64,000 nucleotides of DNA. Origin: Myoxocephalus aenaeus (taxonomy: Eukaryota > Chordata > Actinopteri > Perciformes > Cottidae). Numbering within the stretch: the stretch's first letter is position 1; the number at the start of each line of letters is the position of its first letter. The notes beneath the pieces are model-generated. The model had not been told where the DNA came from. It made no database searches and saw only the letters and a list, made by a program, of their open reading frames with translations. The stretch is from NCBI GenBank assembly GCA_038501785.1, contig JBAMJR010000198.1, positions 638,501 through 702,500 on the forward strand. Reading direction: 5' to 3'. Below are positions 1 to 14,900 of this stretch, piece by piece. The position numbers and the translations under genes are program-made.

Positions 1-518
1 TTTAAAGACTAAAGAACTTTTACATATGTGATAACCGCAGAAGCAAACGGAAACAAAGTCCTATCTTATCCTGGCACTTCATTTTGGCACATTTAAATCC
101 GCCAGTCCTCTGAGAGTTCAGGAGGTCATGGTGAACATGACCTCCCTGGCATTCAGAAAAACGTTTTATTCAACAGACCTTTATACTTTTTAAAAAGTGA
201 CCCAGAAAGTTATTGAGATCTGGTGCGCTCGGTTTGGGCGTGACGCGCAGGAGCTCCGCCAAGCGCGCAGCTGGGCCAGAGCCTCTGTAACGCACTGGAT
301 CTGAGCTCATGGGAACCAAGTCCGTTTGGTTGTTGTAACTGTGGGGGAATCCAGGCTTCCTTGTGATGTTTAATCCCAAAATATAACCGGGATGGGGCTA
401 AAAGGGGTAAAACGCGCACAGCAGTGCCGCGTAAAACCGTGCCAAATTAGCGTGAATGCAGTGATATTTTGGAGCGGGTGATTCTGCAGTGGTTACCTTT
501 GGACGTTTTCCTCTGCAG
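1..518. other. itih5 intron sequence, nothing further seen
   Basis: Upstream of the first itih5 exon in view. No signal peptide exon, start codon context or repeat family was recognised. Confidence 0.6.
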
Positions 519-682
519 GAGACTAAACCGCACATCCAGGAGCTCTCCATCAAGACCACCATCATCTCCCGCTACGCCTTCACCGCGGTGCACTGCGCCA
601 TGCTCAACCGCCACTCCGCCGCCGCGGAGGGCGTCTTCCAGTTCCAGATCCCCGCCGGGGCCTACGTCTCCAACTTCACCAT
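519..682 (+). CDS. itih5: itih5 exon, start of VIT domain
   Basis: The acceptor CTCTGCAG lies just before 519 and the donor GTGAGT follows 682. The translation opens ETKPHIQELSIKTTIISRYA and ends QIPAGAYVSNFTM, matching the human ITIH5 segment that opens the VIT domain. NFT is a possible N-glycosylation site. The exon ends in phase 2, completed by the first base of the next exon. It corresponds to about the third exon of the human 14-exon gene, so the signal peptide and start codon are not in view. Confidence 0.93.
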
Positions 683-1456
683 GTGAGTCAGCTCACAGAG
701 AGTGGACCTAAAGTCACGATAAACACGGTCAAAGCGGGTTTTACATTAGAGATGTAATGCAAACATGTTGCATCTCCTAAATATGTTTATAAGGGAAAAT
801 ACTCTGAACCCACTGAGGACTGATGTTAAAATACAAAACTCACCGGAGATAGAATGAGAAGATACAACATTGACTCCAACCCTTTTTGACTCTTTAGTCG
901 TTGTGACCCTTCATCACCTTCATCACCTCAGTGTTGAGTGGAGAGCAGCTGACTGGAGGATTGTTTTATTTGCAGGATCTTTAGAGGCATAAGGAGGTAA
1001 AATAAGCAAGTAAGACAGAAAAAAAGAGAATAAATTTGAGAAAAGTCAGAGAAAATATATATATTTTTCTTTTTTTATCCTTTTAATCATCTTGTGGCCC
1101 CTAGAAGGAGCCTGGACCTCATGTTGGGCACCACTGCTCAACCATTATATCAACAGGTTCTCATCAATATGCTCATTCTAATGAATATCATCTAAATAAG
1201 TTATCAGAAATAAGTAATTGTCACTCAAAGAGTCCCGATGACTTATAATAACAATGGAACGCAGAGATCAAATTACACATTTAAGAAAAAATAAATCTCA
1301 TCAGAATAAAATGTTGCACCAAAGTTCCCACTTTAGAACTAAAATACAAAACGATGACATCATCCTGTCCGACTGGGAGGATTTATGATGTTTCAGCTGC
1401 CATGGAGACGACGACACCAAGGAGACAAGAAAGGGTGGAAACTTTTATACTTCTGT

Positions 1457-1532
<76 letters not shown>

Positions 1533-1812
1533 CTACAGTAACCAGCACCCATCAAAAGGTAACAACAGGACACCCCCCCACACACCCTAAAAGACTCTGC
1601 CCTGTTGTGTGAGAGCACCCAGTTGAAACGTGACAATGGGTGGTCCTGAATATTCAGCGGGCGCTCTAATCCTCGACCTTTGACCCCCGTGAACCAGGAT
1701 CATCGGAGGGCGTGTCTACCAGAGCGAGGTCACGCCGAAGGAAAAGAAGGTCAAGCCGGAGAACGGCAGAGCCGGGAACAAAGAGTCAGGTGATGCAAGG
1801 TGAGAGAAGGCC

Positions 1813-1859
<47 letters not shown>

Positions 1860-4800
1860 GGACGAGGAGCATCGCGTGAATCTGCCCGAGCGTTGACAAG
1901 TGGAACGGGGTGACGTCCCGTTTCAGCTGTCACATGAACAAAAATGTGACATTTCATTAAATAAGATTTGGTGACTCACTAACTGTTAAAGAGGATGATG
2001 TCATGAAATCACCACTTGGGCCGCTCCTCCTCCTCCTCCTCCTCCTCCTCCTCCTCCTCCTCCTCCTCCTCCTCCTTCCTTTGATTTCACTTTATTTGAC
2101 CTTCATAATGCAGCTGGTGCCACTTAGTTCATTAAAGAAGCGTAATGGCACACAATGAAATGACAATACGAGTTAAATATTAAATACTTACATTAATGAG
2201 TAAAGTCAAAATACACAACATTATTAAATACATACTGAGGGTCAGTGATGGATTAGGTCAGAAAAGTGCAGTGATTTGAAAAAAGTCCCAAGACTAAACA
2301 AATAAAAGACAAACAGTTATAATATTAAAGTCACTACGTGTAAAATTATAATTTATGACCCCCAGTGGTCGTATTAAAAACGACGACTATCCATCACTGA
2401 AATGACGACACCAGTCGACGATCCCCAGTTTTAAATATTTTTTCATTGAACTTTTTCATTGACATCTGCCATTAAACATGTTTAATAATATATTGCCCAA
2501 ATCATCATCAATATACAATTTTTTGGGGAAAATTTAGTTCCAACAAGGTTACGAAGAAGTAATCAAATAAAATGTTCTTAACTAAAAGTAAAGCCACAGT
2601 AGAAAAACACTCCATTAGTAGTAAATGCAAAAAGTTAAGTAAAGTCCTGCATTTAAAAAGTACACAAAAGTATTAGAAACAAATTGTACAAAAGGATTCA
2701 AAGTAAAAAAAAAGCTACTGTCATACTTTTGGATCATTATTATTGATGTATAAATATGCAAGCAGTACTTTAATGTTGTTATTCGAGGTATTTCAGCTAC
2801 TTTGTGTACTTTTGGTAGTTTAATATGTAACAATGGAGCTTCTTCTATGAACTGATGATGAGTTTTGTTTGTAAAATCAAAATTATGGATGTAAATAAAA
2901 GTACAATATTATAATGTAATAATTATACTGTACTTAAATACTTGATTTAAGTACAGTACTTAAATGGTGGATTCTTCCTCACACAACCAGATTTGCTTAT
3001 CCGACATGCTCCAGTACTGAAAGCAGTGGTTCTCAAACTGTGAGGCGCGCCCCTCTAGTGGGGCGCAGAGGTATTACAGATGGGGCGCGAACATTTTTCT
3101 TCCTCCAAAGTGGGGCGTGGCAAAAAGAAGTTGCGTTAAAGTGACCGTCCTCCTCCTCTGCAGCCCCGAGGAGGCGGAGGTGTTCCGCATGGCGGCCAGC
3201 ATCCCGGGTCGGAACCGGGCCGTGTTCCTGCTGACCTATGAGGAGCTCCTGCGGCGCCGGCTGGGCCGCTACGAGCTGGTGACCAGCCTGCGGCCGCTGC
3301 AGCTGGTCAGCCGCCTCAGCCTGGACGTCACCGTCGTGGACCACTCGCCCGTCACCGACCTGCAGGTGCTGCCGCTCCGCAACGGCCGGAGCACCAACAC
3401 CGCCACCGGGTCCAAGACTCCAGGTTTTATAGAGATTTTATTATTCCATCTGTTCATTTTCATTCTCATTTTGCTTTGTTTTTCTCTACTTCTGTTATTT
3501 CGATCATGATGCACACATTTACATTTTTTTATTTATGTATTTCTACTCTTAATGTTCCCTACAACCCATTTTCTTTATGTAAATGTACGTATTAGCAAGG
3601 AATAATTTGTATCTGATAGTATCTAAATTTCAACAGGAATATATAATACATAAAACATGGGAAGATTCAGGGTGCCCTCCTCTTAATAACTCTAAATATG
3701 ATCTACTATTTTTTTTAAATGAAACAAATACTAAAACTGAATTTATTTCAGCACCGCCCAGTTACTCGCTTTAGTCACACTTCCTTGTCTTTGTGCCGCC
3801 AGCCAAGTCCGAGCCTCCGGTAACCACGGCGATCAAAATCGAAAAGAACGTCTGCAAGATCACCTTCGGCCCCAACATCGTGCAGCAGGCCAAGATCACC
3901 ACCAACGGCATCCTGGGAGATTTTGTGATCCGCTACGACGTGCAGAGAGACATGGGGATCGGAGACATTCAGGTGCTTTTATTTAACACGGAGACGAAAC
4001 GAAAGGTTTTCCGATGCATGAAAAGCAGACCGTGAAACATTTTCATATTTTGCAAGTGTGCACGCGGAGTTCCCATCCAGCCGCGCGCACAAACACGCAC
4101 TCATCCACCCACCTGTTAGTGATTCATTTCTCTGGCTGCCTGCCATGGCAGTCCCTCCGCTGCCAAACTCTCTCTTCACACACTCAAACTACTACAACTC
4201 ACTGCCTGTAAACGTCTTTCTTTTCCCCTCCAGGTTTTAAACGGCCATTTTGTGCACTACTTTGCCCCCAAAGACCTGCCGGTGGTGCCCAAGAACGTGG
4301 TGTTTGTGATCGACACCAGCGCCTCCATGTTGGGGACGAAGATCAGACAGGTAAAGCGGCCACTCCGGGGATACCTGGACATACGGCGTGAAAGCAAAGC
4401 TGCAGGAATGCGTCAGCAATTGAGGACATTCTTAATTAATGCGATCACTATCTGAGCTTCAACACTTCCACTTCCTTCCTTAGATAAACGACGCAATACC
4501 GTAAACGTTGGGTTACGAGCCGCTACTACCTTCGGCCAGTGTCCCCGTTAGCTCCCCGCTGTAGCCAGCTGGGGCTCCTGCTAGCGCTCCGTTACTTCCC
4601 CGCTAGCTCTCCGCTAACTTCCGCTAGCTCCCCGAAAACCACCGAAGGTAGCGGGACCAGGCTCGACACCCGACTTGGGCAGAGAGGACGTGGGCAGTAG
4701 CAGCAGCAGCGGCCGGTAGCAGCAGCAGCGCTAGCCAGCAGCAGCGCTAGCCAGCAGCAGCGCTATCTAGCATTGCTACTAGCTTGCTACAGCGGGGACA

Positions 4801-7800
4801 CTGACCAGCCGTAGGAGCGGCTTGTAACCCAACTTTAACGGTAGGATGTTTGCCAATGATTCCCAAAATAGCATAAATGCATTTTTTTGGTTATGAATTG
4901 ACGCAAAACTACTTGGTTAGGTTTAGGAATCGATCATGGTTTGAGTTAAAATAAGTATGTTTGTTACGTAACTTAAGTAAGTTACATAAGTTAAGACTCG
5001 AATGTCGGTCTCCTACGTGGATTTTACCGCTCTTCACGCTACGTCACCTGACTGCCTCCTTCGCTCCCGTCATAATCGCTGTCGCCGCCTAACATTAAAG
5101 GTAAATATGGGTCGTAATCATACGCTGTATAGAAGAAGGGGGCGTAATCGTCTTGAAGCCACTTATTGGTTCGCGGACGGCTGTTTTGAAGCCTTGAGTT
5201 CGTCACTTTGGCCGTCGCCATCTTGGTTTTTTGTAACCAGTGAAGGGAAGTGAAGTGTCAGGAATGCGGAGGAGAGACGTAGAGACGCCGTATACAGCTC
5301 TGGAAGAGATTTTTTAAAATATTTTGCTGAAAAAGCACTTGTGTGTTTGCTCTATTTTCACATTAAATCTTTCATAATGCAGCTAAAAGTCCCACCTTGG
5401 ACCAGAAGTAGAGGTAAACTTCTTATTTTTCCCCTCAGAGTGTGTCAGAGAAAATTCTTGCATCGCATGCAAAACAATTTTAACCTGATTTTAAGCAGAA
5501 TTTCAATGCCTGCATCGGATCAGAAACCCGACACCCCACCTCCTCACTCCCACACTGGAATATCAGCATCAGACCTTATTTCCTCCATCTGCAATAGTGA
5601 GGATAATCCCCTCGGCCAGACACAGAGCTGATCTCTGCAGCTGCCGCGAGTACAGACGCAGAGAAGGAAAAACAGATTGTCAGTGAGAAAAGAAAAGTGG
5701 AAAACACACAACACAAGGCCGCGCTGTGAGGGAGGAAGGTCAACGTCTATGGGGTAATGGAACTTTCTCGACAACGGCACCCTCGACCTCTCGACCCCAA
5801 CACCCCACCCAGCGGGCCGCAGGAACAGAACAACAAGTGTGTTTTGATGTGGCTCCACAATAGACTGTTTCAGTGTGAGTCAGTCTGTACACAGCCAGTA
5901 TAGACATCTATAAACCCCCCCGGAGACAAATTATATATCGCACCCACGCTCAGGGCAGCAGAGATGCTGACATTGTGACGCCCCAGAAAAGTAGGAAGAA
6001 GTCTTTGCACTTTTGCTTGTCTAATTTCTCACACGGACACAAGGAGATAAGATAAGACTTAAGAAGCGGACGTGGGCGTCGTGACGTCACCCGGTGGTTT
6101 GTGGACGAATGTTTAGAAGCCTTGAGTTTGGAGTTTTGGATGTCGCCATCTACGGCTTACAACCGTTGCCCTCTTGGCTTTTGGCAACCAGAGAGCAGAA
6201 GTTAGCATATTTGGACTGCAGAGGACTGAAATAGAGACGTCGTAAACGACCTGTTAATCACAAAGTAGCCCCGCCCTGAAGCATCTTCTTCCTTGGCACA
6301 TGCTGCACCCTTCCACCAAAAAGGTTCTGGTGCAAATTGGGCCTGTATTTCTTCCGTAAACAAACCAAAAGATCATAACCTCTTTGGCGGAGGGGATAAT
6401 GATTAAAAAAGTTAAACGTTGAATCATCAGCAAACAGACAAAACCCGACTGTATGCATCAAACGTTCCACAAGAATCTGTCACGGTTCTTCAGAGTAAAA
6501 TCACTAAAACATAATTTTCTTGGAGAAAACGTCTTTTCTTGCCGACATAAGAGATGACATAATGTCTCTTTGTTTCTCAGACTAAAGATGCTCTGTTCAC
6601 CATTCTGAGGGATCTGCGACCCGGCGATCGCTTTAACTTCATCAGCTTCTCCAATAGGATCAAAGTTTGGCAGCCGGACCGCCTCGTACCGGTGACGCCG
6701 CTGAACATCCGAGACGCCAAGAAGTTTATTTACACGCTGGTGCCCAATGGAGGTGAGGCATTGTTACCCTTTTTGATGGATAAATATGATTCAGTTTGTT
6801 GGATTAATGTGTCGTCAATAAGAATTGCTTAACCTGAAGTGACTCTGGTGCAATATGTATACCGTGAACATCGGGTTACAAGCCGCTCCTACGGCCGGTC
6901 AGTGTCCCCGCTGTAGCAAGCTAGTAGCAGCGCTGCTGCTACCGGCCGCTGCTGCTGCTGCCCGTGTCCCTGCTGTAGCAAGCTAGTAGCAGCGCTGCTG
7001 CTAGCTAGCGCTGCTGCTGCTACCGGCCGCTACTGCTGCTACTGCCCGCTGCTGCTGCTACTGCCCGCGTCCCCTCTGCCCAAGTCGGGTGTCTAGCCTG
7101 GTCCCGCTACCTTCGGTGGTTTTTGGGGAGCTAGCGGAAGTTAGCAGGGAAGTAACAGAGCGCTAGCAGGAGACCCAGCTGGCTACAGCGGGGAGCTAAC
7201 GGGGACACTGACCGAAGGTAGTAGTGGCTCGTTACCCAACGTTTACGGTACATGGTTCACTGAAGACTTGCAAATTTTCTGGTTTAAATATGATCAAGCG
7301 TAAAAGGTCGAGACAGAAAATGGTTGTCTCCATTGAACTGAGGTTCAAAGGAGAAAAAAACATCTTCATATTTTCTGTATAACTCTGTAAAATTGGATTT
7401 ATTGATTGTATTTCCATTCCTTGACGTTGCAGGCACAAATATCGACGGCGCCATCCAGACCGGTTCCACTGTGCTAGGCGATTACCTCTCGAGCCCGGAC
7501 GCCGGCCCGAACAGCGTCTCCCTCATCATTTTCCTGACGGACGGACGGCCCACGGTCGGGGAGATGCAGTCCACCGCGATCCTCGGCAACACCCGCTCGG
7601 CCGTGAAGGAGAAGTTCTGCATCTTCACCATCGGGATCGGGAACGACGTGGACTACCGGCTGCTGGAGCGCATGGCTCTGGAGAACTGTGGGATGATGAG
7701 ACGCATCAACGAGGACGCCGACGCCAGCGCAATGCTCAAAGGGTGAGTGAGTGCTTGGCGTTCTCCGGCAATCAAGTCCATATGTTGATGGGATATTTCT

Positions 7801-8907
7801 TCCCTCGTCATAATTGGGAGTTTTCCAAAATCTGTTTTTGACGTTTTTGTCCAAATAAGAAAATATGATTTTCCCAGATGCAAACATAGCAGCCATCTTG
7901 GATGTGTACATTGGCGACCAACGTGTGGGTTGCTCGTTATTTTAGCTTCTAGACTTAAGGCCAGAGCAATCTATAGGTTTGACACCGCCCTAAAATTAAA
8001 CCATCTTAAATCTGCCCTGATAGAGTCAAAGTGGTCTGAAACTGATCCTAAAGTGTAGTAAAACTGGAGTGAAACTGCACAATGACATGAAGCAAGAAGT
8101 TACTGATGAGATTTACATCTAACAACAGAAATGAGGAAAGGTACATTTTTTTTCTTCTTATTTTTGGATTTCAACTGTCCACCTTGAACCTGAGCCAACA
8201 GCGGCTTGAGGCCAGAAGTCCCTTTTTCTGACTGTAAGCATCTAGACGATGAACTATTGAGACATCTTGAGGTAGTTCATTTAAAAAACACACGATACGG
8301 CCATCATATTGGCATATGGGATGTTCATTCATATATTTCATGCAACATCGTCATCGTTTGATGCTTACGTTTGCGTTGCACTCTCCAGAAATTTCAAACA
8401 TGAAATAAGAAAAGACTAAGAATCCCTAATTTATAAGAAGCTGTCATTAAATATTACTTTTTAATACGTAAAATGTCCCCTTTCACATGTGTATAATACG
8501 CCTCTTATTAAGCAATTAGCTCTCCTTAATCCCCTCCCTCTTCCCCTTCGACACGTCCGTCCATCTCTCATCGAGCCACGAGGGAACGAGGACCGCAAAT
8601 GTGACGGTGCTGACAACCGTCCTCTTTAATCAACTTCAACATGAGGCTAACCTCAGTCTACAACAGCCACAACCTTCTTCTCTCTTCCGCACTCGGACAC
8701 ACAAGATGTTTGTTCAGTGGAGCAGGAATGTGTGTGTGTGTGCGTGTGTGTGTGTGTGTGTGTTGTGAAACCTGCATTTGAGTATGTACCGTGGGGTTAA
8801 CAGATAGACTCCACAGATAATAGACCTGGTCCGGCTTGAACAAACACGCTGGTTAAGAGGTGAGGAGGTTTACGACGGCGTGATAACAAGGACAGGACAG
8901 AGGACTT

Positions 8908-8986
<79 letters not shown>

Positions 8987-11900
8987 ACCTTTGCTTTCCA
9001 CACACTCTTTTGAATGTGTGCACAAACTCTGAAGTGGGGTGGAATTAGCTTTGAGAGGTTAGACAAGCACGGTTTATGCCCGGAAGGTGGCCTCTGTTTG
9101 AATAACGAAGACATTTGATGAAATCTGTAATAACACGCCTCAAAAAAACTGATGTGCCCTCGAGCAAAAGGCGCTGAACGTGTGTGATTGATTGATGATC
9201 AACAGAGAAGAAGAAGAAGAAGAAGAAGAAGAAGACGTTTGAATAATGTGGAAAAAAGCAAGCAATGAGGGAAAAAAGGGACATTTTTGATTCGTGAGTT
9301 CGTGGAGGTATTTGACGAAATGGGAGTAAGAATGTGTTGCCACTCAGGCCGGGTATTGTTTAAAAAATTAAGATGCCAGGATCAATTACAATAGCCTTAA
9401 AAGGGATACCGATACCAATTGAGCGCTGTCAATGCTCTCACTGTACAAGATCTAGCCACGAAAAGGGTCGATTGCAGGTATCGTTTGACTGGCGAAGTTT
9501 CAATACTACTTGGTACTGGGTTATTTCGATACCCATAGTTGCAACAACACGGGCAATTTTCCTAGCGACGTTGGCATGCAATCTGTTTTGGCATTGCTTC
9601 AGGATACTGGCAAGGAGAAAAAAATACCAAAATACAATCCATAAATCCAGTTTTAAGGCGATTAACAGTCAAATCCTATGAAGTAGGGTATTGCAACCAA
9701 GCAGCAGCATCAACCTAATGCTTGCAAGTTAAACTGTAAAATCAGCATTAAAATGTCCTCACCAGAAGGACAGATCATTGCTCAGGTTGTTGTGGAAGGC
9801 AACGACAAACAACGTATTTTACCGGTATGAATCTGAGATGTCCCCTCGTCCCTTTCCAGGTTCTACGACGAGATAGGAACTCCTCTGCTGTCCGACATAC
9901 GGATCAACTACACCGAGGACTCCGTCCGGTACGTCACCCAGCATCTGTTCCCCAACTACTTCAACGGCTCCGAGATCGTCATCGCAGGCAAGCTGTCGAA
10001 CCAGAGCGCGGAGTCCCTCCACGTCCAGATAACGGCCAGCAACAACGACCGGAGCATCGTCCTGGAGACGGACGTCCCGCTGCGGCGCCGAGAGACGGAG
10101 ACGGAGAAGCACGTGAAAGCAGCCATGGCGACGGCTGGAGCTAAGACCCCGGGGTCGGGGGTCGCGCAGGGATTGGGAGTTGCCTTGGGTTCGATCGCGG
10201 AAGACTTCGTGGAACGCCTGTGGGGTTTCCTGAGCGTCAAGGATGGGCTACGACTGCGGCTGCGCAGCCAAACGAGCAAGGAGAGGGAAGGCCACATCCA
10301 GCAGGCCACCAATCTGTCTCTGACATACCGCTTCCTCACCCCGCTCACCAACCTGGTGGTGGAGAAGCCAGAGGTCCTGGCCGACGGCACCATGGCTCCG
10401 GCGCCCACCGCTCCACCGTCAGCCGGCGAGGCCGTGTCAACCGGCAACGAGCTGCCCGGGGACGCAGAGGACGGAAAGCCACAGGAGTCCAACGAGAAGC
10501 CGGGCAGCCAGACTTCATCTCTGACCAACAAGATCGGTGAGGTTGCGTCTCCTATGTTTGGTTGTCAAGGGCGTCTGAACAGTACACAAGGAAAGTCTAA
10601 AGTGGGATAGAAACCTTCAAAAGAAAACTACATCGCAATCTGAGTATCAAATACCTTTTGTGGCTCTGAGAAGTTAGTCCTTTTCTTGGATTTACAACAG
10701 TAATGATGCATTTCAACTGTGACCAATGGCCAAAAAGAAGCATTGTAATGTCCACTAAATCTTCTAAAACCACTCCTGTACGATAATCCACTTCAATGCA
10801 GTCAATGAAGTCGAAAAAACTCCTCCCATAAATACTGCTAAATAATAAACTTCTGCTTTTTGTTTAGCTGTTTTGTTGCATTGTTAACGTTGGGTCTCAA
10901 ATGACAACGCAACCAGTTAATTGAGCTAGCAATGAACGGGCTGTTATTTAAGCTACAACACACTCATATTTGTCCTAAATGTGGCTCCAAACAGCTAGCA
11001 TTTGTTGCTAGCCCAGTTAGCTGTTTGGTTTTGTATTGGTTTCCCATCGGAAATTAAAGTTTAGTTCTTGTGAACAGCTGATACGGAAAAATGTGTCGAA
11101 ATAAACCTTTAGCGCTAGCTTTGTTAGCTGTTTAACGCTATGCATTTAGCTAAATTTGTACCAAATTGTGGCAGAAATATGAGTATTTGCAAGATACCTG
11201 GCATATGGACAGATATAAAGGAGTTTTTTATGATACTTTTTTAAGCCATTTAACTGGGTCACCTTGGGAAGCCGTTGTAACTCCAAGCTAACTGCAGCTA
11301 CCGTCCTCTGCAAAGGCGACAAACTACCAACCTTTCAGAGGTTTTTGGTTAAGAGAACATGCAGCGAATGAGGCTTTTCACTTTCTTCAGACGCCCTGAA
11401 TATTACACTAATTACTGACCTGCCAAAGATTAATGTTACTCATAGGGAAGATAAAACAATGGCAGCCTTCTGACTCATTGCAGGAGATAAATATTCTCTT
11501 CCTTGCAGGTAAAGCTGAGAGGCGACCGGCCAAGAAATCCATCACCTTCTCCAAAACATCAGGTGACTCCATCTTTTTTCTCTCTCTCTCTACATTTCCT
11601 CCCCTGGCCTGTTTCATCTGATTGCATCTGAGCCCTATATACTGTGAGCACATATATGTAGTTGGTTCCAAGGGAGACTTGAAAGAGAGGAGACGGGGAA
11701 TGTACAGCACACTCTCTTTCTACACTCTCTGTGTGGGCGGCCTGTAATTTGGTTGTTCGTCAAACAGTCTGAGCGAAGGCCTCTGAACACGACCTGAAAA
11801 GAAACACGCAGCGTCTAATTGAAATACCGACACACAAGTGGCACTTTAAAAAGCATGCAAGTGCGTGTACGCACACACACAAACACACACACACATACAC

Positions 11901-14900
11901 CGTGGTCGAATGGGAGCCGAGTCAAGGGATGGGAAGTTCGTGCATGTGTTGAGGGTAAAGAGAGGGACCCCATCAGAGGCCGTTAGTGAGGGCTAATGGC
12001 CCCGTCATTACCGCTCCGCTCTCCATTCATCTCGGTTCTCACAAGCCGGAGGAGACGCCGGCTAAAAGATATATAAACCGTCTCGTGAAAATCAAATCTG
12101 AAGGCAGAAACAGATCTGAGAAACAGTAACAGATTAAAGACTCATCAGACGGCGTCGCCTTTCTTCAGAGGTTTTCACAAAGATTTAAAGTTTTAACGTT
12201 TCATTTATCGTTAACTAGTTTTCTTTGTAAGTTAGAGAGTCAAAGACCCACCTGTCTTCCTTTTTAGCACCTGTTTGTCAAACACCATTTCAAATCTAAG
12301 TGGGTATTTTTTAACTGACCAAAAAAACGTCAAACAAATTTCACATTTAACATGTTTATTTAACTATGTGATGATATGTTTAGCTAGTTATCCAATTTTT
12401 GTTGGAGAATACTGAATTCCTTTCTTAAAAAAAATAAAAAATGCTTTTATGTTGTTGTTTTTTGCCGAAACACACACACACATTTTGTCAGCATCAGCCA
12501 TAGAAACCCAACATATGTAATATGTATGTTATCATAGTTAATGTTAAGTATTTATGTCTCTGAACGACTGTGCCGGATAGTAATAGTCTCAGTTAGTAAC
12601 TTCCCAGAAAGGTTTAATTACTTCCAACATCCACCTTTCTGTATACTATTAAATAAACCTGCCTCCTTCTTCCTGATTTACACATCACTGTAAACGTGAT
12701 AAAAAAGAACTATTTTCATGCCTGTTTTAATGCCTGTTTTTTTCTCTACCTCAGCGGATGGCGACCCCCACTTTGTGGTGGAGTTCCCGCTCAGTAAACT
12801 GACGGTGTGCTTCAACATCAACGGTGAGCCCGGACACGTCCTGCGCCTGGTGTCCGACCACAAGCACTCTGGTGAGACTCCTCGGTACACGGTCGCTAAA
12901 GACCCTTTACTTCAAGTCAAGCTCCACATACTGTACGCTTCATTTACCGTAAAAGTCGGGTTACAAGCCGCTCCTACCTCCGGTCAGTGTCCCGCTGTAG
13001 CAAGCTAGGAGCAGCGCTAGCTCCCCGCTGCTGCTAGCTCCCCGCTGCTGCTAGCTCCCCGCTGCTGCTAGCTCCCCGCTCCTGCTGCTAGCTAGCGCTG
13101 CTGCTAGCTCCCCGCTGCTGCAGCTACTGCCGCGTCCCCTCTGCCCAACTCGGGTGTCGAGCCGGGGCTGGTCCCGCTACCTTCGGTGGTTGTCGGGGAG
13201 CTAGCGGAAGTTAGCAGAGAGCTAGCGGACGTTAGCGGGGAACTAGCATGAGCGCCAGCTGGCTACAGCGGGGAGCAAACGGGGACACTGACCGAAGGTA
13301 GTAGCGGCGTGTAACCCGACTTTTACGGTACTCATGTCACGGTGTCTCCAGGTGTGACGGTAAACGGGAAGCTCATCGGCGCCCCGGCCCCGCCGGGTAG
13401 CCACAAGCAGCAGCGCACCTACTTCAGCACCATCACCATCGTGGTGGATCAGCCCAGTCGCGCCTACATCGAGGTGACGCCCAAGAAGGTGATCCTGGAC
13501 GGGCGGGACCGGATGGTGCTGCCCTGCCACTCCACGGTGGCCGTGGACAGCGGCGCTCTGTCGGTGGCCATCGTGGGGAAGTCCAACGTGACCGTGACGG
13601 TCGGCGGGAACGTGGTGTTTGTGATCCTGCTGCATCAGTACAAGAACCCGGCGCCCTACCAGAGGGACCACCTGGGGTTCTACGTCGCCAACAGCAAGGG
13701 GCTGTCGCACAACTGCCACGGCCTGCTGGGTAGGTGTTGGTGAAAACAGACTTTAACGCCAATGAATCCTCACTTCTCTTGGACTAGGAGCCTTTGGACC
13801 CATGTTTATCCAATATGACGGGACAGAAAACATCCAAATGACATTGTGTGGAGTTAGCGGTTAGCACTAGCTTTTTTTACGATTAAGTTCAGACACAAAA
13901 TGTTTTAACGTACACATTTTAAAAAGCATTCCTGATTTTTGTAAATTCTATTTAATATTACATTCGGTGACGAAACCATTGTGACTTGTTTAAGACGGGA
14001 AACTCAACGTTTTTAGGACTTTATTGCAAAGACTTGAGGCTTTCTTGTGACTTGGTTCCTCCGCCTGACAAACCTAAAGCCTCACTTTATACTCACACAA
14101 ATAGCAACAATATACATCAGTATATTATATTCAATAGTCAATATTATAATGTCAAACTGGACGAACAATTTACTGATACTGTAATTCCTAAACCTTCACC
14201 TCTTTTTGCTATTTGTGAGCACCCTGCAGGTTGTAAAATATGTTCTTACTTAACATTCATAAACATTCAAATAGTAAATAAATGTATTAAAATTAAAGGC
14301 TGAGTTCCTGGGGAATTTGAACTAAATGGTCCCGTGTGGGGCATGAAATTTAATGTAAATCTTTTTTATTTTTTATTTTTAGTGCTAGACAAAATGTCAG
14401 GTTTATTTAAGGATTATCATGGCTCCTCTGAGCCCAGACCCAAAACACTGTAGAGGGAAATCTTCTGATTAGAAGTGGTGTCACTTAATCCAGTTAAACC
14501 AGTTTAAACTGCCCGATTCTGCATTAAGGAGCTCAAAAACTATTTTTTGGTTTTAGTGTCTGATGATCTTATAGAGTTTTTTTCCCAAATCTTCACTGAG
14601 ATCGCGACACAATTTTGCAAATTTGGAGCAAAAGGGCCACAGTTCGGTTCAATTGAAGTATTTAAGGATAAAGCTAATATTTTGGTCGGTACGCCATCAT
14701 GAAGGTACATTTGCCCGGATAAAGATTAACTGACTATAATCATGGCGTTATCCGACACAACACAGACTCTAGAGGCCTCCGGGACTCAACGGGGACTTAA
14801 AATAACTCTGACCCCTGTCGACCTGCAGGTCAGTTCCTGTACCAGGAAGTGGGACTGGCTCAGCTTCCGGCCCGAGGCGACGCGAAGCCGGCGGCCGTGC

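Noticed and set aside
5544..5858. 104-codon minus-strand frame in an itih5 intron
   Set aside because: No recognisable domain and no splice-site or neighbouring-exon support.
9373..9681. 102-codon plus-strand frame in an itih5 intron
   Set aside because: No domain or splice-compatible context; the sequence contains repeated 'gataccgatacc'-type motifs of a dispersed repeat.
9956..10531. 191-codon minus-strand frame
   Set aside because: Antisense shadow of the large GC-rich itih5 exon; no family resemblance.
13243..13762. Minus-strand frames of 158 and 109 codons opposite itih5
   Set aside because: They are antisense to the conserved ITI-HC exon 13352-13729, whose plus-strand product matches ITIH5.
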